This document shows, in pieces, positions 1 to 9,172 of a stretch of 64,000 nucleotides of DNA (positions are counted from its first letter, which is position 1; the number at the start of each line of letters is the position of its first letter). This DNA comes from Caulobacter sp. X (GTDB lineage: Bacteria; Pseudomonadota; Alphaproteobacteria; Caulobacterales; Caulobacteraceae), in assembly GCF_002742635.1 (NCBI RefSeq), contig NZ_PEGF01000002.1, forward strand, positions 372,001-436,000, in the 5' to 3' direction. The position numbers and the translations under genes were made by a program. The notes below the pieces were generated by a model, which searched no databases, had not been told where the DNA came from, and worked only from the letters and a program-made list of their open reading frames with translations.

Positions 1-1
1 C

Positions 2-448
2 GACAAGGTCCGCCAATATGGCGTGGAGCTGATCCTAGAGGCCTCGGACGTGCTGATCCCGGGCCTGGACATCGACGCCAACGTCACGCGGATCGACGCC
101 AAGACCATCAAGAACAGCGCCAACACCGCCGCCGAGGGTGTGAAGTTCCCGCGCATTCCCGATTGGCGGTCCAGCGGCAATGTCCGCTATCGCATCAATG
201 ACCGCCTCAAGGCCTCGCTGGGTTGGCGCTACGCCTCGCGCCCCAACTCCGACCTGTTCGGCCTGGTCCGGGGCGACGCCTACGGCTTCCAGACCGAGTA
301 CTTCACGGTCGATACGCGGGTTTCGTGGGACGTCACCAAGAAGGCGCAGCTGAGCGTCGGGATCGACAACCTGTTCAACGACCAGGCCTACGTCTCCCAC
401 CCGCTGCCGCAGCGGACCTTCGTCTTCGACATCAAGACCAAGTGGTAG
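2..448 (+). CDS. TonB-dependent receptor, C-terminal part (cut by window edge)
   Basis: The window opens inside this gene; the open frame runs from base 2, giving the last 148 residues. They look like the end of an outer-membrane TonB-dependent receptor barrel: alternating amphipathic strands, a late segment (LSVGIDNLFNDQAYVSHPL) typical of the last strands, and a terminal aromatic residue (Trp), as outer-membrane barrels require. Such receptors import ferric siderophores, metals or large nutrients using TonB energy. The stop is 12 bases before the PepSY gene, so the two are probably co-transcribed. TonB receptor plus PepSY protein is a common siderophore or metal uptake pair. Substrate cannot be told because the plug domain is outside the window. 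Confidence 0.9.
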   Translation, partial: DKVRQYGVELILEASDVLIPGLDIDANVTRIDAKTIKNSANTAAEGVKFPRIPDWRSSGNVRYRINDRLKASLGWRYASRPNSDLFGLVRGDAYGFQTEYFTVDTRVSWDVTKKAQLSVGIDNLFNDQAYVSHPLPQRTFVFDIKTKW

Positions 449-460
449 GAGCCTGACCTC

Positions 461-1897
461 ATGACCACGTCCAGCCCGGCCCTGATCAAGGCTCGCCGAA
501 CGATTTTCGACTATCGCGCCATCTGGCGCTGGCACTTCTATGCCGGCCTGTTTTGCGCGCCGTTCGTCATCATCCTGGCGATCACCGGCTCGATCTATCT
601 GTTCAAGCCTCAGGTCGAGGCCTGGCTGGATCGCCCCTATGACCACCTGACGCTGACGGGGAAACCCGTCAGCGCCCAGGCCCAGGTCGACGCGGCCCTC
701 AAGGCCGTGCCAGGCTCGCGCCTGCGCACCTATGAGGTGCGACGCGAAGCCGATGACGCCGCCCGCGTGGTGGTGGGCAAGAAGGGCGAGAACATCCTCG
801 TCTATGTCCATCCCGAGACGCTGCGGATCCTCAAGGTGATCAATCAGGATGATCGCCTGATGCAGATCGACAAGACCATCCATGGCGAACTGCTGATGGG
901 CGATAATGGCTCGATCCTGGTCGAGCTGGCCGCCTGCTGGGCCATCGTGATGGTGGTGACGGGTCTTTATCTGTGGTGGCCGCGTCAGGCCCAGGGCCTG
1001 GGCGGCGTGCTCTATCCGCGTCTTGGTCGGGGTTCGAAACTGTTCTGGCGCGACCTGCACGCCGTCACCGGCGTGTGGATCTCGAGCCTGGCGCTGTTTC
1101 TGCTGCTGACCGGTCTGCCTTGGGCCAAGGTCTGGGGCGATAGTTTCAAGGAAGTGCGCAAGCTGACCGGCACGGCGGTCGCCAAGCAGGACTGGTCGAC
1201 GGGCCGGGCCGGGGAGAAGGCCGAGAGCCGGGCGCTGGACGCCTCGGGCGGCGGCGAGCACGCGGGTCACATGGCCGGGATGGACATGGCCGGCATGGAC
1301 ATGGCGATGACGCCGTCGGCGCCGACGCCCGCCCTAGACCGCATGGCCGCGACGGTGCGGGCCATGGACCTGCCGCCGCCAGTGCTGATCGCGCCGCCCT
1401 CCAGCAAGAAAGGCCGCAACGCCTCGCCCGACTGGACGGCGCGGTCCGATACGCCAAACCGGCCTCAGCGGGTGACCCTGACGCTCGATCCCGCCTCCGG
1501 CCAGGTGACCCGCACCGAAGGCTTCTCCGCTCGACATCCGATCGACAAGGTCATCGGCTATGGCATCGCGGCTCACGAGGGCCAGTTGTTCGGCCTCGCC
1601 AATCAGCTTCTGGGCGTTCTCACCGCCATCGGCTTGATCACCCTCAGCGTCAGCGGCCTGGTCATCTGGTGGCGTCGCCGGCCGCGGGGACAGCTGGGCG
1701 CGCCGCCCGCCTTGCCCGAAGGCCGCATCGCGGCCGGCGTGGGCGTCTTGATTGTCGTGTTCGGCGTGTTGCTGCCGGTGCTGGGAGTTTCGATGATCGC
1801 GATCGCGCTTCTGGAGCGTCTCGCGCTTCGCCATATCCCCGGCGTCCGCCATTGGCTGGGGCTTCGGTCAAGCGAAAGACCGGCGGAGGCCGCCTGA
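461..1897 (+). CDS. PepSY-associated membrane protein (reductase-like) with Met/His-rich loop
   Basis: 478 residues of the PepSY-associated transmembrane family, often found beside TonB receptors and thought to reduce imported ferric chelates. Membrane segments lie near residues 27-48, 152-173, 203-222, 380-403 and 423-450; the first carries the family's WRWHFYAGL start, and HEGQLFG lies near 372. The large periplasmic region contains a Met/His-rich stretch at residues 266-283 with two His and six Met, resembling copper-binding loops. It follows the receptor by 12 bases, suggesting one transcription unit. What is seen: topology, PepSY features and the Met/His loop. What is inferred: a metal reduction or metal handling role linked to the upstream receptor. 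Confidence 0.88.
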   Translation: MTTSSPALIKARRTIFDYRAIWRWHFYAGLFCAPFVIILAITGSIYLFKPQVEAWLDRPYDHLTLTGKPVSAQAQVDAALKAVPGSRLRTYEVRREADDAARVVVGKKGENILVYVHPETLRILKVINQDDRLMQIDKTIHGELLMGDNGSILVELAACWAIVMVVTGLYLWWPRQAQGLGGVLYPRLGRGSKLFWRDLHAVTGVWISSLALFLLLTGLPWAKVWGDSFKEVRKLTGTAVAKQDWSTGRAGEKAESRALDASGGGEHAGHMAGMDMAGMDMAMTPSAPTPALDRMAATVRAMDLPPPVLIAPPSSKKGRNASPDWTARSDTPNRPQRVTLTLDPASGQVTRTEGFSARHPIDKVIGYGIAAHEGQLFGLANQLLGVLTAIGLITLSVSGLVIWWRRRPRGQLGAPPALPEGRIAAGVGVLIVVFGVLLPVLGVSMIAIALLERLALRHIPGVRHWLGLRSSERPAEAA

Positions 1898-2038
1898 CGC
1901 AATCGCGGCGCTGGCCACCGTTCAGCCGCGCTTAGTCGGCCGGGGTAGCGGTCGATGCGACGCGGTTTGAGGGTGGTCTCCTTCCGCTTGCTTCAAAGGG
2001 CGCACTCCTGCCTTGATCCCGCCCGTCTTGTCTGGAGC

Positions 2039-3313
2039 CTAGCCGGCGACCGAGTGTAGGAACTCCAGCTTGGCGACGGGTTCCAGCGGGCCTGCGGTCT
2101 TCAGCAGCTTGAAGGCGTCGTCGGCCGCCTCGACCGCGTGATCGATGTCGGCGTCGGTCATGGCGGTGGTCATGAACATGTTGTGCCAGGGGTGGAAATA
2201 GACGCCGCGCTTGAGCAGGGCGTTGTTCCAGAAGTAGCCCTTGGCGCCGGTGGGGTCGTCGTCGACCATGATCAGCGGCATCTGCGCCGGACCGGTTTGA
2301 CGCAACCCGAAGCCATGACGGCCGGCGGCCTCGTCGAGCCCGGCGCGCAGCCGCTCGCCCAGCGCGATGGTGCGCTCCAGGTAGTCGGTCTCGCGGATCA
2401 GCTTCAGGGTCGCCAGCGACGCGGCCATCGGCGCCGCCGAGAACCAGAACGACCCGGTGGCGTAGATGGTGGCCGCCGCGAAGCGGGCGATGTCGGTGCC
2501 GAGCAGGGCCGAGATTGGGTGGCCGTTGGCGATGGCCTTGCCCCAGCTGGACAGATCAGGCTTCACGCCGACCAGGGACCAGCTGCAATCGCGCGCCAGG
2601 CGGAAGCCGGCGCGGACGTCATCGACGATCAGCAGCGCGCCGTGCTCGTCGCACAGTTCACGGGCCCGGCGGGCGTATTCGGGATTGGGCAGCTCCTGAT
2701 CGACGAAGGTGTCGTGCTTGATGGGCGAGGCGAAGATCGCCGCCAGGTCCGAGCCGGCCTCGCGCACGGCGGCCTCCAGGCTCTCGACGTCGTTGTATTC
2801 GTAGAACACCTGGTTGGCGCGGTCAGCGGGCGTGGTCCCGTTCTTCAGCGGCGTGCACCAGGGCTGGGCGCCGTGATAGGCGCCCTTGGCCAAGACGATG
2901 GTCTTCTTCTGGGTGAAGTTGCGGGCGATCATCATCGCCATGGTCGTGGCGTCGGTGCCGTTCTTGCAGAACATGGCCCAGTCGGCGTGGCTAACCTGGG
3001 CGACCAGGGCCTCGGCCAGTTCGACCATCGCCGGCCCGGGGCCGGTCATGGTGTCGCCGCGCTTCATCTGGTCGACATAGGCCTGGTCGATGGCGGCGTG
3101 ACCATAGCCGAACAGGTTGGGGCCGTAGCCGCACAGGAAATCGACATAGCGATTGCCGTCGGCGTCCCAGAGATAGGCGCCTTCCGCTCGCTCGAAGAAC
3201 TGCGGATAGTCGTCGGGCAGCAGCATGACCGACTGGTGGCCGTACATGCCGTTGGGGATCACGGCCATGGCGCGCTCGCGCAGCGCGGTGTCCTTGCTGT
3301 TGGTCCAGGTCAT
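2039..3313 (-). CDS. Class III PLP aminotransferase (glutamate-1-semialdehyde aminomutase-like)
   Basis: 424 residues of the fold-type I class III aminotransferase family, near the usual length. The N-terminal half has the family glycine-rich segment (FCKNGTDATTMAMMIAR). The PLP phosphate/ring-binding Asp lies in LLIVDDVRAGFR, and the Schiff-base Lys lies in SSWGKAIANGHPISALLG. It resembles glutamate-1-semialdehyde aminomutase in layout, but the context is catabolic rather than haem synthesis. It is divergent from a PfkB kinase, aldolase and transporter run, with an 82-base gap carrying a perfect 6-6 inverted repeat (3334-3349). The start ATG at 3313 puts that palindrome 21 bases upstream. 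Likely role: transamination of an amino-bearing substrate before phosphorylation and aldol cleavage; the substrate is unknown. Confidence 0.85.
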   Translation of the reverse strand: MTWTNSKDTALRERAMAVIPNGMYGHQSVMLLPDDYPQFFERAEGAYLWDADGNRYVDFLCGYGPNLFGYGHAAIDQAYVDQMKRGDTMTGPGPAMVELAEALVAQVSHADWAMFCKNGTDATTMAMMIARNFTQKKTIVLAKGAYHGAQPWCTPLKNGTTPADRANQVFYEYNDVESLEAAVREAGSDLAAIFASPIKHDTFVDQELPNPEYARRARELCDEHGALLIVDDVRAGFRLARDCSWSLVGVKPDLSSWGKAIANGHPISALLGTDIARFAAATIYATGSFWFSAAPMAASLATLKLIRETDYLERTIALGERLRAGLDEAAGRHGFGLRQTGPAQMPLIMVDDDPTGAKGYFWNNALLKRGVYFHPWHNMFMTTAMTDADIDHAVEAADDAFKLLKTAGPLEPVAKLEFLHSVAG

Positions 3314-3333
3314 GTCGAGCGCCTCGCCGATAA

Positions 3334-3349
3334 GATAGTTTTGACTATC
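3334..3349. promoter_or_regulatory. Palindromic operator candidate, site 1 of 2 (GATAGTTTTGACTATC)
   Basis: Perfect inverted repeat GATAGT-N4-ACTATC in the gap between the divergent aminotransferase and PfkB kinase genes. A related 16-base sequence, GATAATAAAAACTATC, lies upstream of the TonB receptor at 9173-9188. A TetR regulator is encoded in the same cluster (6131-6823), and TetR proteins bind short palindromes as dimers, so this is inferred to be its operator controlling both divergent transcripts. Confidence 0.7.
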
Positions 3350-3395
3350 ATAATGGCTGAGGCATAGTGGCTGTCAATGTGGGGGAGAGACGGCG

Positions 3396-4340
3396 ATGAA
3401 GACCGGTCTGACATGCATTGGCCTGACGACGCTGGACGTGGTGGCGCGAGCCATCGACGCCTTGCCGGAAGGCGAGGGCACTACGCTGATCGAGGGGATC
3501 GCCTGCGCGCCGGCCGGCACGGCGGCGGGGGCGGCCTTGGTCGCGGCCAAGCTGGGCATGACGGTGCGCCTCGCCTCGGCCGTAGGCGATGACCTGATCG
3601 GTCGCTTCATCCGCATGGCGCTTGACGAGGCCGGAATAGATTTGACCGCGCTGGAGACCCTGCCGGGCCTGCCGAGTTCGACAACGGTGCTGGCGGTCGA
3701 CTCGGCGGGGCGTCGTCCGAACTTTCACGCTCTGGGGGCGGGCATGCTGGCCAAGGCCACGCCTGAAGCGCTTGAGGCGGCGATCTCGGCGCGTTTCCTG
3801 CACTATGCCGGGATCGGCGGCCCGATGCTGGATGGCGGCGCGGGGGCGGACCTCGTCAAGGCCGCGCGCGCGGCGGGCGCGACCGTGACCTGCGACCTGA
3901 TCTCGCCCCAGAGCACGGCGATGGACGAGCTCAAGCGGCTGCTGCCCCATGTCGACTATTTCATGCCCAGCGCCGCGGAGGCGGTGTTCCTGACGGGGCA
4001 GGACGACCTGTTTGCCGCCGCCGATCTATTTCGTGAACTGGGCGCGGGCGGCTGCGTCATCAAGAATGGAAGCTGCGGCGCCGTCGTGGTGCTGGACGAC
4101 GTCCGAACGACTCTGCCGGCCTATCGGATCAAGCCGGTGGATACGACCAGCTGCGGCGACTCCTATTGCGCGGGCTTCATCGCCGCGCTGGATCGCGGGT
4201 GGACGCCGCTGGACGCCGCCCGCTTCGGCGCCGCGACGGCCGCGTTGGTGGCGCAAGGACTGGCTACCCTCGGCAAGCTCGAGAGCTTCGAGGCGACGGA
4301 GGCGGCCATGGGCCAGATGACGCTCGGCGAGGCCGCCTGA
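3396..4340 (+). CDS. PfkB-family sugar kinase
   Basis: 314 residues, typical ribokinase/PfkB length. The first signature region includes the glycine-rich GTAAGAALVAAKLGM stretch near residues 46-60. The C-terminal active-site signature is DTTSCGDSYCAGF near residues 248-260: the catalytic Asp is kept, although the usual Gly-Ala before Gly-Asp is Ser-Cys. PfkB kinases phosphorylate sugars or sugar acids with ATP. The stop overlaps the start of the class II aldolase gene (ATGA at 4340), so kinase and aldolase are translationally coupled, as in pathways where a ketose is phosphorylated and then cleaved to dihydroxyacetone phosphate and an aldehyde. The start is preceded by a GGGGGAGAG ribosome site. 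Exact substrate unknown. Confidence 0.87.
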   Translation: MKTGLTCIGLTTLDVVARAIDALPEGEGTTLIEGIACAPAGTAAGAALVAAKLGMTVRLASAVGDDLIGRFIRMALDEAGIDLTALETLPGLPSSTTVLAVDSAGRRPNFHALGAGMLAKATPEALEAAISARFLHYAGIGGPMLDGGAGADLVKAARAAGATVTCDLISPQSTAMDELKRLLPHVDYFMPSAAEAVFLTGQDDLFAAADLFRELGAGGCVIKNGSCGAVVVLDDVRTTLPAYRIKPVDTTSCGDSYCAGFIAALDRGWTPLDAARFGAATAALVAQGLATLGKLESFEATEAAMGQMTLGEAA

Positions 4341-4990
4341 TGGCCGCGATGGACGAAGGCGCGCTGCGCCAGCGCATGGTCGAGGTCATGCGCGCCATGG
4401 ACGACAAGGGCCTCAACCGCGGGACCTCGGGCAATGTCTCGGCGCGCTGTGGCGAGGCGATGCTGGTGACGCCCAGCGGCGTGCCCGCCGCCCGCCTGAC
4501 CGCCGAGCAGATGGTGCTGGTCCAGCCCGACGGATCGACCGCTCCTGGATCCCTCAAGCCGTCCAGTGAATGGCGGATGCACCAGGGCTTGTTGGATCGC
4601 AGGCCCGACGTCGGAGCGGTCGTCCACTGCCACTCGCGCCACGCCACCATCCTGGCCTGCGCGAACAGGCCGATCCCGGCGGTGCACTACATGGTCGCCG
4701 TCGGCGGCGGAACCAGCGTGCCGGTCGCGCCCTACGCCACCTTCGGCTCGACCGAACTGGCGCAGATCGTCGTCGAGGCGCTGGACGGCCGCTACGCCGC
4801 CCTGATGGCCAATCACGGCCAGATTGTCGTCGCCCCCAACCTCGACTACGCCCTGGCCATCGCCGAGGAGATCGAGGAACAGGCCGCCGTCTACTGGGGA
4901 ACGCTGGCCATCGGCGGCCCAACCCTGCTGGCGGAGGACGAGATGGGCCACATCCTTCGCCGCTTCAAATCGTACGGGCAGGGTCGATGA
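4340..4990 (+). CDS. Class II aldolase/adducin family protein (L-fuculose-phosphate aldolase-like)
   Basis: 216 residues, the usual size of FucA/AraD-type aldolases. Visible signatures are LNRGTSGNVSAR (substrate phosphate-binding loop), the zinc-binding HCHSRHAT near residues 94-101, and LMANHGQIV around 154-162 with the further zinc His. These enzymes cleave a phosphorylated ketose to dihydroxyacetone phosphate and an aldehyde, or act as epimerases or decarboxylases on related phosphosugars. I chose the ATG at 4340 because it overlaps the kinase stop in an ATGA; longer in-frame starts would run through the kinase gene. The stop overlaps the MFS start in the same way (ATGA at 4987), giving a tightly coupled kinase-aldolase-transporter operon. 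Confidence 0.87.
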   Translation: MAAMDEGALRQRMVEVMRAMDDKGLNRGTSGNVSARCGEAMLVTPSGVPAARLTAEQMVLVQPDGSTAPGSLKPSSEWRMHQGLLDRRPDVGAVVHCHSRHATILACANRPIPAVHYMVAVGGGTSVPVAPYATFGSTELAQIVVEALDGRYAALMANHGQIVVAPNLDYALAIAEEIEEQAAVYWGTLAIGGPTLLAEDEMGHILRRFKSYGQGR

Positions 4991-6162
4991 GCGTCTCCGA
5001 CGCCGCGGTCGACGCCCCGGCCCCCGTCGCCTCGCCCCCCGTCGCTTCACCATCGCGCCATGACGCTGCGATAAGCCAGGGTGTCGGCGTGGTCGCGCTG
5101 CTGATCGCGGGGCTGCAACCCGTGATCCTGGGGGCGATGGAGCGGGAAGGCCGGCTCACTACGGCCCAGATCGGCCTGGCGGCCACGGTCGAGCTGATGG
5201 CCCTGGGCGTGGCCTGCGGGCTGGCGGCGGCTCTTCTGAAGCCCACAAACATCCGGCTGAAGATCGCGATCACCTGTCTGCTGCACGCGGGCGCCATGCT
5301 GGCCACGACCCTGACCAGCGGCGTCGGCGTGATCCTCACCCGCGCGCTTGCGGGGGCCTGCGCCGGGGTGATGCTGTGGCTGGCCATTGGCGTCATCGCG
5401 CGGGCGTCCAAGCCGGAGCGGGCCTCGGGCGTCTTTGTCACCCTTCAAACCTTCGCCCAATTGGTGTTAGCCGCGAGCCTGCCGGCCACGGTCATGATCC
5501 CTTGGGGCGTCAACGGCGCCCTGGTCTGCCTGGCGGGAATCTCCGTGCTGGCCGGCCTGGCGGCGCTGGCCGGCCCCGACCGCCTGGCGGTCCTGCCCAA
5601 GTCCGACGAGGGCGGGACGCTGGACGTTCGCTCCATCGGCGGACTGGCGGCGGTGTTTCTGTGGATGGCCTTCATCGTCGCCCTGTGGGTGTATCTGGAG
5701 CCCCTGGCCGCCCGGGCGGGTCTCACGCCGCGCGAGGCGGGCCTGGCCGTCGCCCTGGCTTTGGGCCTGCAGGTGCTGGGCGGCGTCGCCGCCACGGCGG
5801 TGGGCGACCGCGTGTCGCCGAGCAACGTTCTGCTTGGCGTCGGCGTCATCAACGCCGTGATCCTGGCGACGCTGTGGAGCGGCCCGGGACGTAGCGTGTT
5901 CGTCGCCTGCGTGGCGGCGTTCGGTTTCCTGTGGCTGTTCGCCCTGCCGTTCCAGACCTTGCTGCTGATCCGGATCGATCCTACTCGCCGGGCTTCGATG
6001 CAACTCGGCGCGGCTCAGCTCTTGGGCAGCAGCGCGGGGCCTCTCGCGGCGTCGCTGGTGGTGGGCGAGGGCCCGGTCCGACGCGCCCTGATTCTGTCGG
6101 GAGCCTGCCTGGCCTTGGCCCTGGGCCTGATCAGTCTGTTGCGGCCGAAGTCGCCCGCGTGA
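4987..6162 (+). CDS. MFS transporter
   Basis: 391 residues with about 12 hydrophobic segments after a Pro/Ala-rich cytoplasmic leader of about 35 residues, consistent with a major facilitator. It starts in an ATGA overlap with the aldolase stop, so it belongs to the kinase-aldolase operon and probably imports the pathway's substrate across the inner membrane. Outer-membrane entry could be through the TonB receptor at 6867-9125, whose promoter shares the operator motif. The 3' end overlaps the convergent TetR gene by 32 bases. Strong MFS motif A is not obvious, so the subfamily is uncertain. Confidence 0.82.
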   Translation: MSVSDAAVDAPAPVASPPVASPSRHDAAISQGVGVVALLIAGLQPVILGAMEREGRLTTAQIGLAATVELMALGVACGLAAALLKPTNIRLKIAITCLLHAGAMLATTLTSGVGVILTRALAGACAGVMLWLAIGVIARASKPERASGVFVTLQTFAQLVLAASLPATVMIPWGVNGALVCLAGISVLAGLAALAGPDRLAVLPKSDEGGTLDVRSIGGLAAVFLWMAFIVALWVYLEPLAARAGLTPREAGLAVALALGLQVLGGVAATAVGDRVSPSNVLLGVGVINAVILATLWSGPGRSVFVACVAAFGFLWLFALPFQTLLLIRIDPTRRASMQLGAAQLLGSSAGPLAASLVVGEGPVRRALILSGACLALALGLISLLRPKSPA

Positions 6163-6823
6163 GGTGCTGGTAGTACAGCGCCACCATCCAGCAGATCTCC
6201 TCGTTGATCTTCTCCTCGTCCTGGTCCGGCTCTTCCAGGACCATCTCGGTGGCGGCGTACATCATCTGCGTCGTCAGTCGCGTGGCCGTGCGCAGGCGGT
6301 CCTCGCTGGCGGCGGGGTTTTCGGCCTTCAGGATCTCGAACAGCGTCTGGGCGACCATATCGCGCGAGGTGGTGCGCACTTCCTGTAGCATGGGCAGGGC
6401 CCGCAGAGCGCGCAGGATCCAGTCGCCGCCCGGAAAGTCGCGGGTAATGGCGTTGATCTGCTTTTGCAGGTCGCGGTTCTTGGCGACCGACTCTTCGAGT
6501 GTCGAGGACTTCGTCCCGCCGGCCTCGAGCCAGGACAGGACAATCTTGTCCTGGGCGTCCATCAGCCTATGAGCAAGCTCCTTGAGCAGGGCGTACTTGT
6601 TGGGGAAGTAGCGGTAGAGGGCCGGCGGCGTCAGGCCCGCGCGCTCGCATACCAGGTTGGTCGTCAGACGCTCGAAGCCGACCTCGGCCAGCAACTCGCC
6701 GGCGGTGGTCAGGATGACCTCGAACGTGTCCTTGCCGCGCCGGCGCGAGGGGCGCGACTTGGTGTCGAGCGCGGGCGCGTCGGTCTTGGCTACGGTGGTC
6801 TTGGCGGCGGTGCTTCTTGCCAT
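6131..6823 (-). CDS. TetR-family transcriptional regulator
   Basis: 230 residues. After a basic 30-residue N-terminal tail comes a TetR DNA-binding domain, about residues 30-85, with the helix-turn-helix RLTTNLVCERAGLTPPALYRYFPNKYALLKEL. The C-terminal ligand domain is not assignable. It lies 43 bases downstream of the TonB receptor on the same strand, so receptor and regulator may share a transcript. The cluster's two outward promoters carry closely matching 16-base palindromes (3334-3349, 9173-9188), the natural candidates for its binding sites. Role inferred: repressor of the aminotransferase/kinase/aldolase/MFS/receptor set, relieved by a pathway metabolite. Confidence 0.88.
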   Translation of the reverse strand: MARSTAAKTTVAKTDAPALDTKSRPSRRRGKDTFEVILTTAGELLAEVGFERLTTNLVCERAGLTPPALYRYFPNKYALLKELAHRLMDAQDKIVLSWLEAGGTKSSTLEESVAKNRDLQKQINAITRDFPGGDWILRALRALPMLQEVRTTSRDMVAQTLFEILKAENPAASEDRLRTATRLTTQMMYAATEMVLEEPDQDEEKINEEICWMVALYYQHLTRATSAATD

Positions 6824-6866
6824 GACGTCCTGATAGCAAGATGCCCGCCGCCGACCAACTGCGACG

Positions 6867-9125
6867 CTAGTAGTGATAGCGCAGGAAGACGCCCAAGCTG
6901 CGCGGGCGGTTCATGCTGAGCAGATCCTCGCCCAGGCTGTCGATGTTCGAGATCGACACGACATAGGACTTGTCGAACAGATTGCGGGCGAAGGCGCCGG
7001 CCTCGATCCGCTGGTCGGGTGAGCGCCAGCTGACCTGGGCCCCGGCGATCCACACCGCGTCCTGCGACAGGCGCTCGGCGTTCGAATTGTCGAAATAGAC
7101 CTTGGACGAATAGTTGGCGTCGACATTGGCGACGATCGACGCGCCGCTCGCCAATGGCGCCACCCAGGTGGCGGACGTGTTGAAGGTCACCTTGGGCGAC
7201 TGCGGCAGGCGATTGCCCGTGTAGTCCTGGCCCTCGCTGAAGTAGTCGCCGAACTTTGCGTGCAGCAGCGAGACGCCCGCGGTGAGGGTCAGGGGCTGAA
7301 TCGGCCGAGCGGTGATCTCGGCCTCGCCGCCGTAGACCTTGGAATTGGCGGCGTTGTCCAGCACCAGCACGGTCAGGCCGTTGCGCAGCGCCTGGGCGAA
7401 GACCTGCTGGTTCTTGTAGTCGTAGTAGAAGCCCGACACGTTCAGTCGCACGCGGCGGTCGAAGAACTCGGACTTCATTCCGACTTCGTAGGCATCCAGC
7501 GTTTCGTTGTCGTAGGGCTCGACCTCCTCAGGCGTGGTGGCCAGGCCGCCGAAGAAACCGCCGCTCTTATAGCCGCGGTTGTAGGTGGCGTAGACGTTGG
7601 CGTCGTCGCTCACCGCATAGCGCAGGCCAAGGCGACCCGAGAACGCCGAGAAGGTCTTCTTCTGGTCCGAAGCCAGTAGAACGATCAGCCCGTCCTCGAT
7701 CTGGCTCTGGTAGTTCATGTGCTTGTCGTCCGCCGACCAGCGCAGGCCGACGGTGCCGGTCAGCCTGTCGGTGATCTTGTAGTCGGCCTGCCCGAACAGC
7801 GCGTAGCCCTTGGTCTTCTGGGTATAGGGCCAGCCGAACACCGCGACGCTGTTCTCGGGGCTCAGGCCTGTCGGATTGTCAGGCGTGGCGAACAATGGGC
7901 GCAGGTCGCGCAAGGTGTCTTGGCGGGTGTTGTCCTGGACGGTCTCGTCCATGAAGTAGCCGCCCAGCACCCAGTTCACGCGACCGGACGGATCATCGGA
8001 CTGCAGGCGCAGTTCCTGGGTGAACTGCTGGTGACGGGAGCGATAATTGATCTCCAGCATCTGGGCCGGACTGCCGTCGGTGTTCTCGAGATCGTTGCGG
8101 TGGGCCCATTGCCAGGCCGTGACCGAAACCAGCTGGATGCCGTTCAATGTCCAGGTGGCCTGGTTCGAGGCGCCGAACAGGTCGACCTTGTCCTTGCCTT
8201 CGAGATTGCTGTCGATCGCGCGGCTGTTGTTGTCGGTGTCGGCGTAGCCGAGGAGGTCGGCGCAGGCGCCGCCGGCGTACGCGTTTGGAGCGCACAGGCC
8301 GTTAGGGCCGGTTGCTTCGGCCGTGGCGGGGAATAGGGCGCGATGCTGAGGCGCGATGGCGTCGCCACGGTTCACATAGCGATTGACCTGGGTCAGCATC
8401 TCGAAATTTTCGGTCGGCGTATAGAGCAGCGACAGCCTTCCGGCCCAGTGGTCGGCGGCGTTGACGTCGTGGCCAGTGACGCGGTTGTAGGTGTAGCCAT
8501 CGTCCTTGACCCACTGGCCGGCGGCGCGGAAGGCCAGCTTATCGGCGACGATCGGACCACCGACGGCGGCCTCGACAGTCTTGGCGTTGAACGTGGCGTA
8601 TTCCACCGAGGCGTCGGCGGTGAAGCTCTGGGTCGGGCGCTTGGTGGTGATATTGATCGCGCCGCCGTTGGTGTTGCGGCCATAGAGGGTGCCTTGAGGG
8701 CCCCGCAGGACTTCCACCTGGGCCAGATCGTAGAAACCGGCCATCTGGGCGAGAGGCGAGCCGATATAGACGCCGTCGACATAGACTCCGACGCCGCTGG
8801 AAGCGTTGGGATTGAAGTCGCTGAGGCCAACGCCTCGGATGTAGATCTTGGGATTGGCGGCCGCGTCGTTGGCGCTGATCCGCATGCCGGGCGCCATGTT
8901 GTTGAGCGCCAGGACGTTGTTGACGCCGCGCGCGGACAAGGTGTCGGCGGTCAGGGCGGTGACCGAGACCGGCACATCCTGAAGGTTCTCGGCGCGCTTC
9001 TGCGCGGTGACCACGATCTCCGCGATCGCGGTGTCGTCCCGCGGAGGCGCTACGGTCGATTGCGCAGCGGCAAGACCACCACAGATCGCCCAGGCGGATA
9101 CGCCCATCAGCCATGCTGACTTCAT
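6867..9125 (-). CDS. TonB-dependent receptor
   Basis: 752 residues, typical receptor size. A signal peptide ends near residue 22, followed by a TonB-box-like stretch (IAEIVVTAQKRAENLQDVPVSVTAL), a plug domain to about residue 160 including VEVLRGPQGTLYGRNTNGGAINI, then a long barrel ending in YHY, an aromatic terminus. The AEIVVTAQKR type is common among Caulobacter and sphingomonad receptors that import carbohydrates and other organics, not only iron. The promoter region carries the palindrome shared with the aminotransferase/kinase promoter. It is therefore probably the outer-membrane gate for the catabolic cluster, with the TetR gene downstream. Confidence 0.93.
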   Translation of the reverse strand: MKSAWLMGVSAWAICGGLAAAQSTVAPPRDDTAIAEIVVTAQKRAENLQDVPVSVTALTADTLSARGVNNVLALNNMAPGMRISANDAAANPKIYIRGVGLSDFNPNASSGVGVYVDGVYIGSPLAQMAGFYDLAQVEVLRGPQGTLYGRNTNGGAINITTKRPTQSFTADASVEYATFNAKTVEAAVGGPIVADKLAFRAAGQWVKDDGYTYNRVTGHDVNAADHWAGRLSLLYTPTENFEMLTQVNRYVNRGDAIAPQHRALFPATAEATGPNGLCAPNAYAGGACADLLGYADTDNNSRAIDSNLEGKDKVDLFGASNQATWTLNGIQLVSVTAWQWAHRNDLENTDGSPAQMLEINYRSRHQQFTQELRLQSDDPSGRVNWVLGGYFMDETVQDNTRQDTLRDLRPLFATPDNPTGLSPENSVAVFGWPYTQKTKGYALFGQADYKITDRLTGTVGLRWSADDKHMNYQSQIEDGLIVLLASDQKKTFSAFSGRLGLRYAVSDDANVYATYNRGYKSGGFFGGLATTPEEVEPYDNETLDAYEVGMKSEFFDRRVRLNVSGFYYDYKNQQVFAQALRNGLTVLVLDNAANSKVYGGEAEITARPIQPLTLTAGVSLLHAKFGDYFSEGQDYTGNRLPQSPKVTFNTSATWVAPLASGASIVANVDANYSSKVYFDNSNAERLSQDAVWIAGAQVSWRSPDQRIEAGAFARNLFDKSYVVSISNIDSLGEDLLSMNRPRSLGVFLRYHY

Positions 9126-9172
9126 GCCTAACTCCCCATCTCACCCAGTACTGCGACTGCTTCTCTCAATAC

